Positions 25,756-34,816 of a stretch of 64,000 nt of DNA are shown here, one piece after another (the stretch's first letter is position 1; each line of letters starts with the position of its first letter). The stretch spans positions 37,229 to 101,228 of the forward strand of contig CAZPKG010000013.1 in the NCBI GenBank assembly GCA_964587105.1, in the 5' to 3' direction. This stretch comes from JABWCQ01 sp964587105 (GTDB lineage Bacteria > Electryoneota > RPQS01). The position numbers and the translations under genes are program-made. The notes below the pieces were generated by a model, which searched no databases, had not been told where the DNA came from, and worked only from the letters and a program-made list of their open reading frames with translations.

Positions 25756-26492
25756 GCGTATGGCAGGTAAAACTGCCGCGTTTTGAAGGTCCGCTTGACC
25801 TTCTGCTCTTCCTCGTGACTCGGAAAGAGTACGACATTCTCGATTTACCGATGGCGGAAATAACGGAATCGTATCTTGAAGTGCTCGATTCGATTGGCGT
25901 TGACAACCTTGAAGACGCGGGCGAGTACCTGCTCATGGCGGCGACGCTTTTGTCTATCAAAGTCAAAATGCTGCTCCCGCACACACAGGCGCATGAAGAG
26001 TTGGACATTGACGATCCGCGCCGCGAGCTTGTTAACCGTTTACAGATCTACGCCCGGATAAAGGAAGCAGCAGTGGATCTTGGCACGCTTGAAGAGAATA
26101 TGCACGACCGCAAATCTCTGGCGCGCGAAGCAGTCCCGCAGGATGCCCGTCCTGAGGGGATGGACCTGCTGATGCCGTTATCGGTGTATGATTTGGCACG
26201 CACAATGGAAGAGATTCTATCACGCCGCGAGACAAAAGTGTTCCACGAAGTGAAGCTATTGAAAGTATCGGTTGAAGAGCGCACGGCGTGGGTGTTGAAC
26301 AGTCTGAAACATCTGGATAGATTTGGTTTGATCGAGCAGTTGCGCCAGATACCGGATCGCATTGTGTGGGTGGCGACATTTCTCGCGCTGTTGGAGTTAG
26401 CTCGTCAAGGCAGAATCAAGTTGGATCAGAACGAACCTTTTGAAGAAATTTATGTGGCCCGTCCCGAGGCCATAGACCTACAGGCCGCTTAA
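25752..26492 (+). CDS. scpA: Segregation and condensation protein A
   Basis: The 246-residue kleisin starts 'KLPRFEGPLDLLLFLV', the typical ScpA N terminus, with 'YLLMAATLLSIKVKMLLP' (in part) and a C-terminal winged helix ('VATFLALLELARQGRIKL' in part). ScpA bridges the SMC heads and binds ScpB in chromosome condensation. smc is at 62.2 kb in this window. It is coupled to trpS (ATGA) and followed 2 bp later by scpB. Confidence 0.96.
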   Translation: MSVWQVKLPRFEGPLDLLLFLVTRKEYDILDLPMAEITESYLEVLDSIGVDNLEDAGEYLLMAATLLSIKVKMLLPHTQAHEELDIDDPRRELVNRLQIYARIKEAAVDLGTLEENMHDRKSLAREAVPQDARPEGMDLLMPLSVYDLARTMEEILSRRETKVFHEVKLLKVSVEERTAWVLNSLKHLDRFGLIEQLRQIPDRIVWVATFLALLELARQGRIKLDQNEPFEEIYVARPEAIDLQAA

Positions 26493-26494
26493 GC

Positions 26495-27295
26495 ATGGCA
26501 TTCCTCGAAGAAGAAGATCTTCCGCTCGACGACGATCAAGATATCTCAGAAACGCCTGAAGATGAGTTTGAAGGCGAAGATGAGTCCTCCGACGATATTG
26601 ACGGGGCCGAGCTTCGCCAACGCCGCCGGATGTCGCAGCTTGAGGCGCTACTACTGGCCAGCACTGAACCGTTGACTGAAGCGGCCTTTGTGAATGCCGT
26701 GGGAAAACGCGCAAAAGGGAAGTTGCCCGATCTCGTTTCTGCGCTGAATATTGAGTACGGCGCCCAGCAAAGGTCGTTTGAGATATTACCGGTTGCCGGC
26801 GGTTACATGCTGTTCACGCGTCCTGAACATGGTGATTTGATTCGTCGCTTTTTGGCCGAGAAAGCTCGGACAAGATTATCGCGCGCGGCGCTTGAGTCTT
26901 TGGCCGTGATCGCATTTCGCGGACCCGTTACTCGTGTGGACATAGATGAAATCCGCGGTGTGGATTCAGGCGGCGTGCTTCGCAATCTACTCGACAGAAG
27001 ACTCATTCGGGTAAAAGGCCGCGCGGAGCTTATCGGCCGTCCTTTGCTTTACGAGATTACTGATGAGTTCTTGAAATACTTTGGCGTCACCAGCGTCAGC
27101 GATCTACCGCGCCACGCTGAACTAACGCGGGAGCTTGGCGAGTTGCGTACGGCTGATCATGAGCAGGAGACACTCTCATTGCCTGAAGCTGAGGAAGATT
27201 CGCCCGTCGAACTCGTGGCAGAACCGAAATCCGGCAACGGTCATCACAAGCTTACCTCGCAGAATTTGACCGAAGACGACGGTCTCGATCAATGA
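26495..27295 (+). CDS. scpB: Segregation and condensation protein B
   Basis: The 266-residue protein has an acidic N-terminal extension of about 45 residues, then the ScpB tandem winged helices: 'QLEALLLASTEPLTEAAF', 'VAGGYMLFTRPEH', 'ALESLAVIAFRGPVTRVDIDEIRGV' (in part), 'GRPLLYEITDEFLKYFG'. It dimerises and binds ScpA in the SMC complex. The tail after 220 is acidic and disordered. It overlaps the next gene by 4 bp. Confidence 0.95.
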   Translation: MAFLEEEDLPLDDDQDISETPEDEFEGEDESSDDIDGAELRQRRRMSQLEALLLASTEPLTEAAFVNAVGKRAKGKLPDLVSALNIEYGAQQRSFEILPVAGGYMLFTRPEHGDLIRRFLAEKARTRLSRAALESLAVIAFRGPVTRVDIDEIRGVDSGGVLRNLLDRRLIRVKGRAELIGRPLLYEITDEFLKYFGVTSVSDLPRHAELTRELGELRTADHEQETLSLPEAEEDSPVELVAEPKSGNGHHKLTSQNLTEDDGLDQ

Positions 27296-28992
27296 ACATC
27301 AAAGGCAGTCGAATTCTTGTTCTGGGCGGATGGGGGCTGGTTGGAGCGGCAATATGCAAGCGGTTGCTCGCAGGAAAACCTTCATATCTTGCTGTGCTGT
27401 CCTTGCGGGAAAGCGAAGCGCTTGATGCAGTTAACGAGCTTGCTTCCGTTAGGGAAACATGTGAAGTGGTGCCAGACTGGGGCGACATTTTTCTGACGAC
27501 AGAGCTAAAAGATTTTTCGCGCACGCAGATTTTGAATGATCCTGTGATGCGCCGCAAATTTGTTGACGGAGTCTTTGAAAAGCCCAACGAAGAGCGGCTG
27601 AAGTCCTTCTTCTTGTATCACATTATTGCCAAACATAAACCCGATATCATCATCGACAGCGTGAATTCGGCGACTGGATTGGCATATCAGGATACGTACA
27701 CGGCTTATTACGACGTTCGCGAAGCGTTAGACAACGCAGGACCGAATATGCCCGTGGCGGAAATCCGTAATCAAGTGGAGCGCCTGGCTTCTACGATTAG
27801 TATTCCTCAGCTAATCCGTCATTTGCAAGTCTTGAATGAGGGGTGCCGCAAGCATGATGTGCGGATGTTTGTCAAAGTAGGCACAACAGGGACGGGTGGA
27901 ATGGGACTAAATATTCCCTACACTCACTCAGAAGATCGTCCTTCGGGCCAATTACTGAGTAAGTCTTCTCTTGCCGGAGCCCACAGCTTGTTGCTGTTTT
28001 TGATGGGTCGGACACCCGGGTCCCCATTTGTCAAAGAGATAAAGCCCGCGGCCGTTATTGCTTGGAAAAAGATAGGCTACGGCGAGATTCGCAGCGGTGG
28101 AAAACCTATTCCGTTGTATGATTGTAACCCTGCTTCACCTGTCGCACTGGGCAGTACATTCAAGCGCATTGACAACTCGGCAGGGCAGCCCAAGAACGAG
28201 AATCTCAAATCCGTCTTCATTGACACAGGCGAGAATGGGATATTCTCAACTGAGGAGTTTTTCACAATCACATCGGCGGATCAGATGGAGTTTGTAACTC
28301 CAGAAGAGATTGCATATTCCGTCGTTACTGAGATTGAAGGCGGCAACAGCGGATTTGACGTTGTCGGAGCTTTGGATGCGGTTGTGATGGGTCCGACATA
28401 TCGCGCAGGCATACTTCGCCAGCATGCGTTGGATGAGATGGTTAGGTTGGAGCAAGAGCACGGTAGCCGAAGCATTGCCTTTGAAATGCTCGGCCCGCCG
28501 CATCTCTCCAAATTGCTTTACGAAGCCTATTTGATTTGGCTTGCATTCCCGCAGATCTCGGAGTTTTGCACTAAGTCAGAGGTCGAGTGTGCCGCCGCGC
28601 TTCACTCTGTTGTCAAAGCCAACGAAAAGCTTCGAGCGACAATACTTTCTATCGGCATTCCAATCCTATTGCCCGATGGTAACGGCATCTTGCGCGGACC
28701 TGAAGTGAAGATTCCTTCTTATGCCGGCTCGAACGAGTTCACAGCGGACGCAGAGAGTGTTAACGAGTGGGCGAAGAAGGGTTGGCTCGACTTGCGCCCG
28801 GCCAACATGCAATTGTGGCAAAGGCGAATCAAACGGCATGTCAAATTTGATGACGGCGTCAGCCGCGAGGATTCGTCTTCTGGCTATGCGTGGCAGAGCC
28901 GTTTTGAAGGTGAAAGCGACGCCCATTTTGTAGGCAAAATCGTGACGCGGATTTTTATTGAAGAAGAAAACGGCGGACGCATCAAAGGATGA
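27292..28992 (+). CDS. Large Rossmann-fold protein, function unknown
   Basis: The 566-residue protein starts with a strong NAD(P)-binding motif 'ILVLGGWGLVGAAICKRLL' and contains 'HKPDIIIDSVNSATGLAYQD', 'VKVGTTGTGGMGLNIPYTHSEDRPS' (in parts), which resembles the catalytic and substrate region of extended short-chain dehydrogenases or sugar-nucleotide epimerases. It is about 200 residues longer than typical members, with an all-helical second half. The canonical YxxxK pair is not obvious. It lies between scpB and cmk with 4-bp overlaps on both sides. I do not recognise a characterised homologue. Confidence 0.7.
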   Translation: MNIKGSRILVLGGWGLVGAAICKRLLAGKPSYLAVLSLRESEALDAVNELASVRETCEVVPDWGDIFLTTELKDFSRTQILNDPVMRRKFVDGVFEKPNEERLKSFFLYHIIAKHKPDIIIDSVNSATGLAYQDTYTAYYDVREALDNAGPNMPVAEIRNQVERLASTISIPQLIRHLQVLNEGCRKHDVRMFVKVGTTGTGGMGLNIPYTHSEDRPSGQLLSKSSLAGAHSLLLFLMGRTPGSPFVKEIKPAAVIAWKKIGYGEIRSGGKPIPLYDCNPASPVALGSTFKRIDNSAGQPKNENLKSVFIDTGENGIFSTEEFFTITSADQMEFVTPEEIAYSVVTEIEGGNSGFDVVGALDAVVMGPTYRAGILRQHALDEMVRLEQEHGSRSIAFEMLGPPHLSKLLYEAYLIWLAFPQISEFCTKSEVECAAALHSVVKANEKLRATILSIGIPILLPDGNGILRGPEVKIPSYAGSNEFTADAESVNEWAKKGWLDLRPANMQLWQRRIKRHVKFDDGVSREDSSSGYAWQSRFEGESDAHFVGKIVTRIFIEEENGGRIKG

Positions 28993-29684
28993 GTAGGGAC
29001 ATGAAGTCTTTAGTCATTGCGATTGACGGCCCGGCCAGTAGCGGTAAGTCAACGACGGCCAAGCTTATTGCAGAGAAGCTCGGCCTGATGTACCTCGACA
29101 CGGGCGCAATGTATCGCGCGATTGCTTTGAAGATTTATCAAAGTGGCACGGAACTAACGGACAAGGCCAGCCTTACAAAGCTTCTCAATTCGACGACAGT
29201 CACACAAAAGAATCAGAATGGCGAAGTTCACTTCTTGCTCGATGGCAATGACGTCACGGAGGAAATTCGCACACCGGAGATTTCGCTCTGGGTAGGTCCT
29301 GTATCGGAGCACGCCCTTGTACGTGAGTATCTGGTGAATTGGCAGCGCGAGATTGGCAAAGCGGGCGGCATCGTTGCGGACGGCCGCGATATCGGGACAG
29401 TAGTATTTCCCAATGCTGATTTGAAAGTCTATTTGATTGCTGATTCACATATTCGCGCCGTTCGCCGTCAAAAAGAACTTGCTTCGCGCGGAATTGTCCA
29501 AAAGGTTGAAGAAGTTGAAGACGCAATTGTGAAGCGCGACCACCGCGATTCAACTCGCGAGCATAGCCCTTTGCGCATGGCCGGTGACGCAATCGAGATT
29601 GACACAACCCACTTGACCGTAGGCGATCAAGTCGAGCGCGTACTTGCTTTAGTCAAGAAATTGCAAACTCAGGAATCCAAGTAA
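28989..29684 (+). CDS. cmk: Cytidylate kinase
   Basis: The 231-residue kinase phosphorylates CMP and dCMP with ATP. It has P-loop 'GPASSGKST', 'YLDTGAMYRAIA', 'VADGRDIGTVVFPNADLKVYL' (parts) and 'RDHRDSTREHSPL'. It is followed by plsC and rpsA; cmk next to rpsA is an ancient arrangement. Start ATG 28989 overlaps the previous stop; an internal ATG at 29001 also fits. Confidence 0.96.
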   Translation: MSRDMKSLVIAIDGPASSGKSTTAKLIAEKLGLMYLDTGAMYRAIALKIYQSGTELTDKASLTKLLNSTTVTQKNQNGEVHFLLDGNDVTEEIRTPEISLWVGPVSEHALVREYLVNWQREIGKAGGIVADGRDIGTVVFPNADLKVYLIADSHIRAVRRQKELASRGIVQKVEEVEDAIVKRDHRDSTREHSPLRMAGDAIEIDTTHLTVGDQVERVLALVKKLQTQESK

Positions 29685-29690
29685 GCGGCA

Positions 29691-30371
29691 GTGCGCCCGT
29701 TTTACGCTACAGTAGCTTGGTTGGCGCGAACGCTTTTTAGTATATTGTTCGGTGTCCGCGTTTCCAACCTTGAGCGATTGCCGAAGCACGGCGCCGTGCT
29801 GATTTGCTCTAATCACAGATCAAACTTGGACCCGCCGTTGATTGGATCTCATCTGAACCGCGAAGTAAGCTACTTCGCGAAGGCGGAGCTATTCAAAGGC
29901 CGGATTATGGGGCCCTTCTTACGCAAGCTGAATGCCTTTCCTGTCAAGCGCGGACAGATGGACAAATCGGCAATGTCCACGTGTTTGAAGGTTTTGCAAA
30001 GTGAAGGCGCGCTAGTGTTTTTTCCGGAAGGCACCCGCGCACCAAGTGACGGCTATCTCGCACCCAAATTCGGAGTCGGCTGGGTACTTTATAAGACCAG
30101 AGCGACCGTGGTACCTGTCTATTTGCACGGCACTGGCGGAGCGAAGGCATTCAGTGGCAAGCGCCCGAATCTTGAATTGGTTGTCGGCATGCCAATATCG
30201 GCAAGCGAGATTATTGGCGATCTTCCGGACAATCGAGATGGTTATCAACAAATTGCCGACAGAATCCTCGATCGAATCAGAACACTTTCGCTCGACACCT
30301 CAATCGCCAAGATTGAATCTGCCGGTGAAATACATGGCCGCAACATCATCGAAGACGAACGACTAAGATAG
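29691..30371 (+). CDS. plsC: 1-acylglycerol-3-phosphate acyltransferase PlsC
   Basis: The 226-residue membrane-associated enzyme acylates lysophosphatidate to phosphatidate. It has one N-terminal hydrophobic segment, the catalytic HX4D in 'CSNHRSNLDPP' and the substrate motif 'FFPEGTRAPS'. GTG 29691 is the start, 6 bp after cmk. cdsA, psd and pssA elsewhere in the window continue the same phospholipid pathway. Confidence 0.93.
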   Translation: MRPFYATVAWLARTLFSILFGVRVSNLERLPKHGAVLICSNHRSNLDPPLIGSHLNREVSYFAKAELFKGRIMGPFLRKLNAFPVKRGQMDKSAMSTCLKVLQSEGALVFFPEGTRAPSDGYLAPKFGVGWVLYKTRATVVPVYLHGTGGAKAFSGKRPNLELVVGMPISASEIIGDLPDNRDGYQQIADRILDRIRTLSLDTSIAKIESAGEIHGRNIIEDERLR

Positions 30372-30386
30372 CTCGACAATTCGAGC
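30371..30386 (+). terminator. Small hairpin between plsC and rpsA
   Basis: GCTCGA-CAAT-TCGAGC begins at the plsC stop codon. It lacks a following U-run, so at most it attenuates or protects the upstream mRNA end. The strong RBS GGGAGGA (30434-30440) of rpsA follows. Confidence 0.3.
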
Positions 30387-30445
30387 ACACATTTCGTTTA
30401 ACCAACCCCGTTCCCCGGCGGGCATAAAAATACGGGAGGAATCAA

Positions 30446-32224
30446 ATGGATGAATTAACACAACCGTCCGCAGAGGAAACCAAGTCACCGGCTTGGGTGG
30501 AAGAAGTGCTCTTCAAGGGCCGCAAGGTCAAGCGCAGTGAGCTTCCAGAAGAAAAGGGCCGCATTACTCAGGAAGCGCAGGATCTGGTCAACTTGTACAG
30601 CAAGTTGGTCATGGAATTCCGTGAAGGCGAAATCGTTCAAGGTAAGATTGTCTCGATCAGCGACAAGGAAATCTCGATCGACATCGGCTTCAAGTCCGAG
30701 GGCACAGTTGCTCGCGACGAATTCGCGAACTTGACGGACGTCAAGATTGGCGATGACGTTGAAGTTTATCTCGACCGCGTTGAAGATCATTCCGGTCAGC
30801 TGTCGCTTTCAAAGCGCAAAGCCGACTTCATGAAAACGTGGGAGCGTATTCAGTCAATTCATGAGAAGGAAGAGGTCACTACCGGCAACATTCAGCGCCG
30901 CATCAAGGGTGGTTTTGTGGTCAACGTGATGGGAGTGGAAGCCTTCTTGCCGGGTTCGCAAATCGACGTTCATCCTGTGCGCGATTTCGACGCGTTGGTC
31001 GGCCGCGATATGGAATTCCGGATTGTCAAACTGAATGATGCACGCAAGAACATCGTTGTTTCGCGAAAGGTCATTATTGAAGAAGGATTGAAAGGCGTTC
31101 GCGAAAAGATTCTTGCCGAACTTCAGGTTGGCGACGTGATGGAAGGAACCGCAAAAAACATCACCGATTTCGGCGTCTTTGTCGATCTCGGCGGCGTGGA
31201 CGGATTGTTGCACATCACAGATTTGTCTTGGGGCCGCGTGAGTCATCCGTCGGAAGTTGTGCAGCTTGATCAGAAGCTCACGGTCAAAGTCTTGGACTAC
31301 GATCGTGACCGTCAGCGCATTTCTGTCGGTTTGAAGCAATTGCAGCCGCATCCGTGGGACGGCGTGGATGATCGTTATCCAGTTGGTGCAAAGGTCATGG
31401 GCAAGGTTGTTTCGATCGCTCGCTACGGCGCATTTGTTGAACTCGAGAAAGGTCTTGAAGGCCTTGTACATATTTCCGAAATGAGCTGGACACAGCATGT
31501 CAAGCATCCGTCGGCAATGCTTTCCGTCGGTGATGAAATCGAAGTGGTCATCCTTAATATCGACAAGGAAGGCCGCAAGATTTCACTCGGTATGAAGCAA
31601 GTCGATTCAGACCCGTGGGAAAATCTCGAAACGAAGTACGCACCGGGATCACGCCACACGGGCAAAGTCCGCGACCTCGTTCCTTTCGGCGCTTTCGTTG
31701 AACTCGAGGATGGAATAGACGGCCTCGTACACATCTCGGATCTTTCGTGGACGAAGCGTGTGCGCCACCCCGGGGAAATTCTCCAGAAGGGTGAGGAAGT
31801 TGAAATCGTCGTACTCGGATTTGATCGCAACGAGCGCCGCATCGCCTTGGGACTCAAGCAAGCTCAGTCTAATCCGTGGGATGAGTTCGAATCACTCTAT
31901 TCTGTCGGTTCGCAAACGACCGGCAAAGTGGTGCGTGTCATGGATAAGGGCGTCATCGTTGAATTGCCGCGTGAAGTCGAGGGTTTTGTTCCTGCAAGCC
32001 AGCTGAAGCGTTTGACAAAGGGCGCCAAGCAGTCAGTCAGTGTGGGCGATGAGATTACACTCGAAGTAATTGAATTCGATCGTGAAAACAAGAAGATCAT
32101 TCTCGCCGCACAATCCCCCGATGGCGTGGACGGTGAAGAAGAGATTGATGCAGAAACCCGCGAACAGTACATCGTGGGCAGTGACGACGCAAGTACGTCG
32201 CCTGAACCAACAGAACCTGCATGA
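30446..32224 (+). CDS. rpsA: 30S ribosomal protein S1, six S1 domains
   Basis: The 592-residue protein has six S1 RNA-binding domains: about residues 48-118, 133-200, 218-287, 305-375, 392-460 and 478-548. The first two are divergent and would anchor to the ribosome; domains 3-6 share 'GAFVELEDGIDGLVHISDLSW'-type sequence (quoted in part). S1 recruits mRNA, especially transcripts with weak Shine-Dalgarno sites, which are common here. The tail is acidic. A strong RBS (gggagga) precedes ATG 30446. Confidence 0.97.
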   Translation: MDELTQPSAEETKSPAWVEEVLFKGRKVKRSELPEEKGRITQEAQDLVNLYSKLVMEFREGEIVQGKIVSISDKEISIDIGFKSEGTVARDEFANLTDVKIGDDVEVYLDRVEDHSGQLSLSKRKADFMKTWERIQSIHEKEEVTTGNIQRRIKGGFVVNVMGVEAFLPGSQIDVHPVRDFDALVGRDMEFRIVKLNDARKNIVVSRKVIIEEGLKGVREKILAELQVGDVMEGTAKNITDFGVFVDLGGVDGLLHITDLSWGRVSHPSEVVQLDQKLTVKVLDYDRDRQRISVGLKQLQPHPWDGVDDRYPVGAKVMGKVVSIARYGAFVELEKGLEGLVHISEMSWTQHVKHPSAMLSVGDEIEVVILNIDKEGRKISLGMKQVDSDPWENLETKYAPGSRHTGKVRDLVPFGAFVELEDGIDGLVHISDLSWTKRVRHPGEILQKGEEVEIVVLGFDRNERRIALGLKQAQSNPWDEFESLYSVGSQTTGKVVRVMDKGVIVELPREVEGFVPASQLKRLTKGAKQSVSVGDEITLEVIEFDRENKKIILAAQSPDGVDGEEEIDAETREQYIVGSDDASTSPEPTEPA

Positions 32225-33540
32225 ACCCATTAAGCTCTCCGACTAACCCGCGCGTACACGTGACGACGTTGGGCTGCAAACTGAATCAGTATGACAGCGA
32301 GATGCTGTTGACGCAGCTGCGGTCGGAGGGATTTAGTGAGACAAATAGCGCGCGTATGGCCGATCTAATGATCGTGAATACTTGCGCAGTAACTGAGACT
32401 GCGGAACGAAAGGGCCGCGCGGCTGTCCGCGCGGCCCTTCGCAAAAATCCGAATGCCAAAGTTGTAGCGACAGGCTGCTTGGCCGAGCGAGCCCCAGAAT
32501 CACTTCGTTCAGCCGGCGCACAGCTTGTCTTTGGCAATCGAGAAAAAGAGCGTGTCGCGGAAATTCTTGCTGATTCAGAGCCGGTTCAGGTTACCGGAAT
32601 CCGCAACAATCTGCCGTGGACCGATGGAACTGTTGTTGAAGGATTGAGCGGCCGCGCGCGCGCTTTCCTGAAAATTCAAGACGGCTGCTCGCAGTTATGT
32701 ACCTATTGCATCGTGCCAAAGTTGCGTGGAAAAGGTCGGACGTTGCCGGTGCTGCAAGCAGTAAGACGAGCCGAAGAGCTTGTTGATCGCGGCTTTCAAG
32801 AAATTGTCGTGACGGGCGTCGCGCTGGGAACATATGGGTTTGATCTGGATCAACCGGATGCTCTTCCCAAGGCTATTTCTGCTTTGTCAAAAGTGCGCGG
32901 ACTTCGGCGTCTGCGATTGGGAAGCGTGGAACCGTGGGCGGTAACTAAGCGTTTTCTGCATACGGTGGCGGAGTCCGAAGTTGTTTGCGCGCATCTGCAT
33001 CTGCCGTTTCAGAGCGGCTGCGACGAGGTTCTGCACCGCATGAATCGCCGTTACACGGTTGCTCAATTGCAGGAATCGCTCAACTATGCCTTCAAACTCA
33101 GAGACGATTGGGGAATTGGCGCGGACATTATCGTGGGATTTCCCGGGGAAACAATTGAGCAGTTTCGTGTGACGAAGCAGTTCCTTGAGTCAGCACCGAT
33201 ATCTTATTTGCATGTATTTCCGTTTAGTTCGCGACCCGGTACGGCGGCGACGAAGTTAGGCGGGGAGTTGCCCAAGGGCGAAATTGTAAAGCGGGCCGAC
33301 GAGTTACGCGACCTTTCGCGCCGTCTGCGGGATAGTTTTCACCAACGACAGGTCGGCGCGCGGGTCGAAGTCATCGCCGAAAACCGCAGCAGCACAAAAC
33401 ATGTATTTGGCCATGCCCGCAACTACGCTGACGTTGCCATACCTAAAAATGTTATCAGGACAGGGCAGATCGCACAGTTTTTTATCGAACGCGCAGATGC
33501 CGATTACCTATATTGTAAACCGATTGGACAAGAGATATGA
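32221..33540 (+). CDS. mtaB: tRNA t6A37 methylthiotransferase MtaB
   Basis: The 439-residue radical-SAM enzyme adds a methylthio group to t6A37. The N-terminal domain starts 'VTTLGCKLNQYDSE' with a Cys ligand, plus 'VNTCAVTE' and 'ATGCLAER' for the second cluster. The radical SAM motif is 'CSQLCTYC', followed by 'GFPGET' and a C-terminal TRAM-like domain. 'TLGCKLNQYD' distinguishes MtaB from MiaB and RimO. Overlaps rpsA by 4 bp and the peptidase by 4 bp. Confidence 0.94.
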   Translation: MNPLSSPTNPRVHVTTLGCKLNQYDSEMLLTQLRSEGFSETNSARMADLMIVNTCAVTETAERKGRAAVRAALRKNPNAKVVATGCLAERAPESLRSAGAQLVFGNREKERVAEILADSEPVQVTGIRNNLPWTDGTVVEGLSGRARAFLKIQDGCSQLCTYCIVPKLRGKGRTLPVLQAVRRAEELVDRGFQEIVVTGVALGTYGFDLDQPDALPKAISALSKVRGLRRLRLGSVEPWAVTKRFLHTVAESEVVCAHLHLPFQSGCDEVLHRMNRRYTVAQLQESLNYAFKLRDDWGIGADIIVGFPGETIEQFRVTKQFLESAPISYLHVFPFSSRPGTAATKLGGELPKGEIVKRADELRDLSRRLRDSFHQRQVGARVEVIAENRSSTKHVFGHARNYADVAIPKNVIRTGQIAQFFIERADADYLYCKPIGQEI

Positions 33541-34703
33541 GTATTCCAAACGTAAATAGAGATCGCATGATCGATCTCTTTTGTAAACTTGTTTCCATTG
33601 ATAGCCCCTCAAAGCAAGAGGCCAAGGTTGCTGAGTTTATCGAAAAACACTTGGCGCCGCTGGGCGTTAAGATGTGGCGCGACGATGCAGGTACAAAAAT
33701 CGGCGGCAATTGCGGCAACCTGCATGTGCGGATGCCTGCGCGCAATTCCAAATCACCCGCTGTATTGTTCTCTTCACACATGGACACCGTGATGCCTGGA
33801 ATCGGCGTGAAGCCGCAAGTGGATGGCGACTTCATTCGATCAGACGGTACGACGGTGCTTGGCGCGGATGACAAGGCCGGTGTGACGGCGATTCTGGAGA
33901 TGTTGCAATGTCTGCACGAAAGCGACATGCCGCATGGCCCGATTGAAGTGATATTCGACGTGGCAGAAGAGATTGGCCTGATGGGCGCATTTGTCGTTGA
34001 CCTTTCGCAAGTGCAAGCGAAATATGCAATCGTGCTGGACGGCGAAGACATGGATCAGATTATTTACAAGTCGCCGAACGCAAACCGCATGGTTTATGAG
34101 ATCGAAGGTATCGCAGCACATGCCGGCATGTGCCCGGAACGCGGAATTTCGGCGATCGAAGTTTTTGCCGAGGCAGTTTCCAATATGAAACTGGGAAGAT
34201 TGGACGACGAAACGACTGCGAATATCGGAACGATAGAGGCAGGCCGCGCAACAAATATTGTCTGTGACCATTTGCGTTCGCGCGCCGAGGTGCGCAGTCA
34301 CTCAGCCGCAAAGCTCGAAGCACAGACACAGGCGATGAGCAAAGCTCTGAATGACGCCGTTGCCAAGTTCGAGCGTGTCATCGACGGCGTGCCGTGTCGC
34401 GCGGTGTTGAAAGAAGAAGTGAACCGCGACTTCACTGCAATGGACATTGCGCTCGACTCCCTTCCCTATAGAGTGGTGTCCGATGCCGGAAAGCTTATCG
34501 GTCTGGAGATGAAACCAGCGGCTATTGGCGGCGGCACAAACGCCAATGTTTACAACGCAAAAGGACTTCCGGCAGTCGTGATTGGCTGCGGAATGAAGCA
34601 AGAGCATACGACAAGCGAGCATCTGGCGATCAACGATCTTGTGCAGGCCGCTCAACTTTGCCTTGCAATATTAAAGAAGAATCATGAGGCCGCGCTTGCC
34701 TAA
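33537..34703 (+). CDS. M20 family metallopeptidase, PepT-like
   Basis: The 388-residue protein has the di-zinc site of M20 peptidases: 'FSSHMDTVMPG', 'LGADDKAGV', the catalytic 'DVAEEIGLMGA', 'VLDGEDMDQ' and a C-terminal 'GGGTNANVYNAKGLPAVVIGCG' (in part) with 'QEHTTSEH'. A dimerisation domain lies at about 190-290. The closest type is the tripeptidase T-like group, cutting small peptides in the cytosol. It ends the trpS-to-peptidase run and is followed by a terminator. Confidence 0.88.
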   Translation: MSIPNVNRDRMIDLFCKLVSIDSPSKQEAKVAEFIEKHLAPLGVKMWRDDAGTKIGGNCGNLHVRMPARNSKSPAVLFSSHMDTVMPGIGVKPQVDGDFIRSDGTTVLGADDKAGVTAILEMLQCLHESDMPHGPIEVIFDVAEEIGLMGAFVVDLSQVQAKYAIVLDGEDMDQIIYKSPNANRMVYEIEGIAAHAGMCPERGISAIEVFAEAVSNMKLGRLDDETTANIGTIEAGRATNIVCDHLRSRAEVRSHSAAKLEAQTQAMSKALNDAVAKFERVIDGVPCRAVLKEEVNRDFTAMDIALDSLPYRVVSDAGKLIGLEMKPAAIGGGTNANVYNAKGLPAVVIGCGMKQEHTTSEHLAINDLVQAAQLCLAILKKNHEAALA

Positions 34704-34751
34704 GCGATGCCGCCGCAGTCAAATTGATTCCTGAGCCCGACGGGTTCTGAC

Positions 34752-34784
34752 GTCCTCTGCCGGTCTTTGGCAGAGGACTTTCTT
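34752..34784 (+). terminator. Rho-independent terminator
   Basis: GTCCTCTGCC (34752-34761) pairs perfectly with GGCAGAGGAC (34769-34778) across a short loop, followed by TTTCTT. It lies about 50 bp after the peptidase stop and 33 bp before guaB. Confidence 0.92.
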
Positions 34785-34816
34785 ATCTGTGAAACCTGAA
34801 TAGGAGTAGAAAATAG

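Noticed and set aside
30854..31507. 217-codon minus-strand frame over rpsA
   Set aside because: It is antisense to S1 repeats and its composition is typical of a shadow frame.
33482..34051. 189-codon minus-strand frame over mtaB and the M20 peptidase
   Set aside because: It is Ser/Thr/Pro-rich shadow sequence with no motifs.
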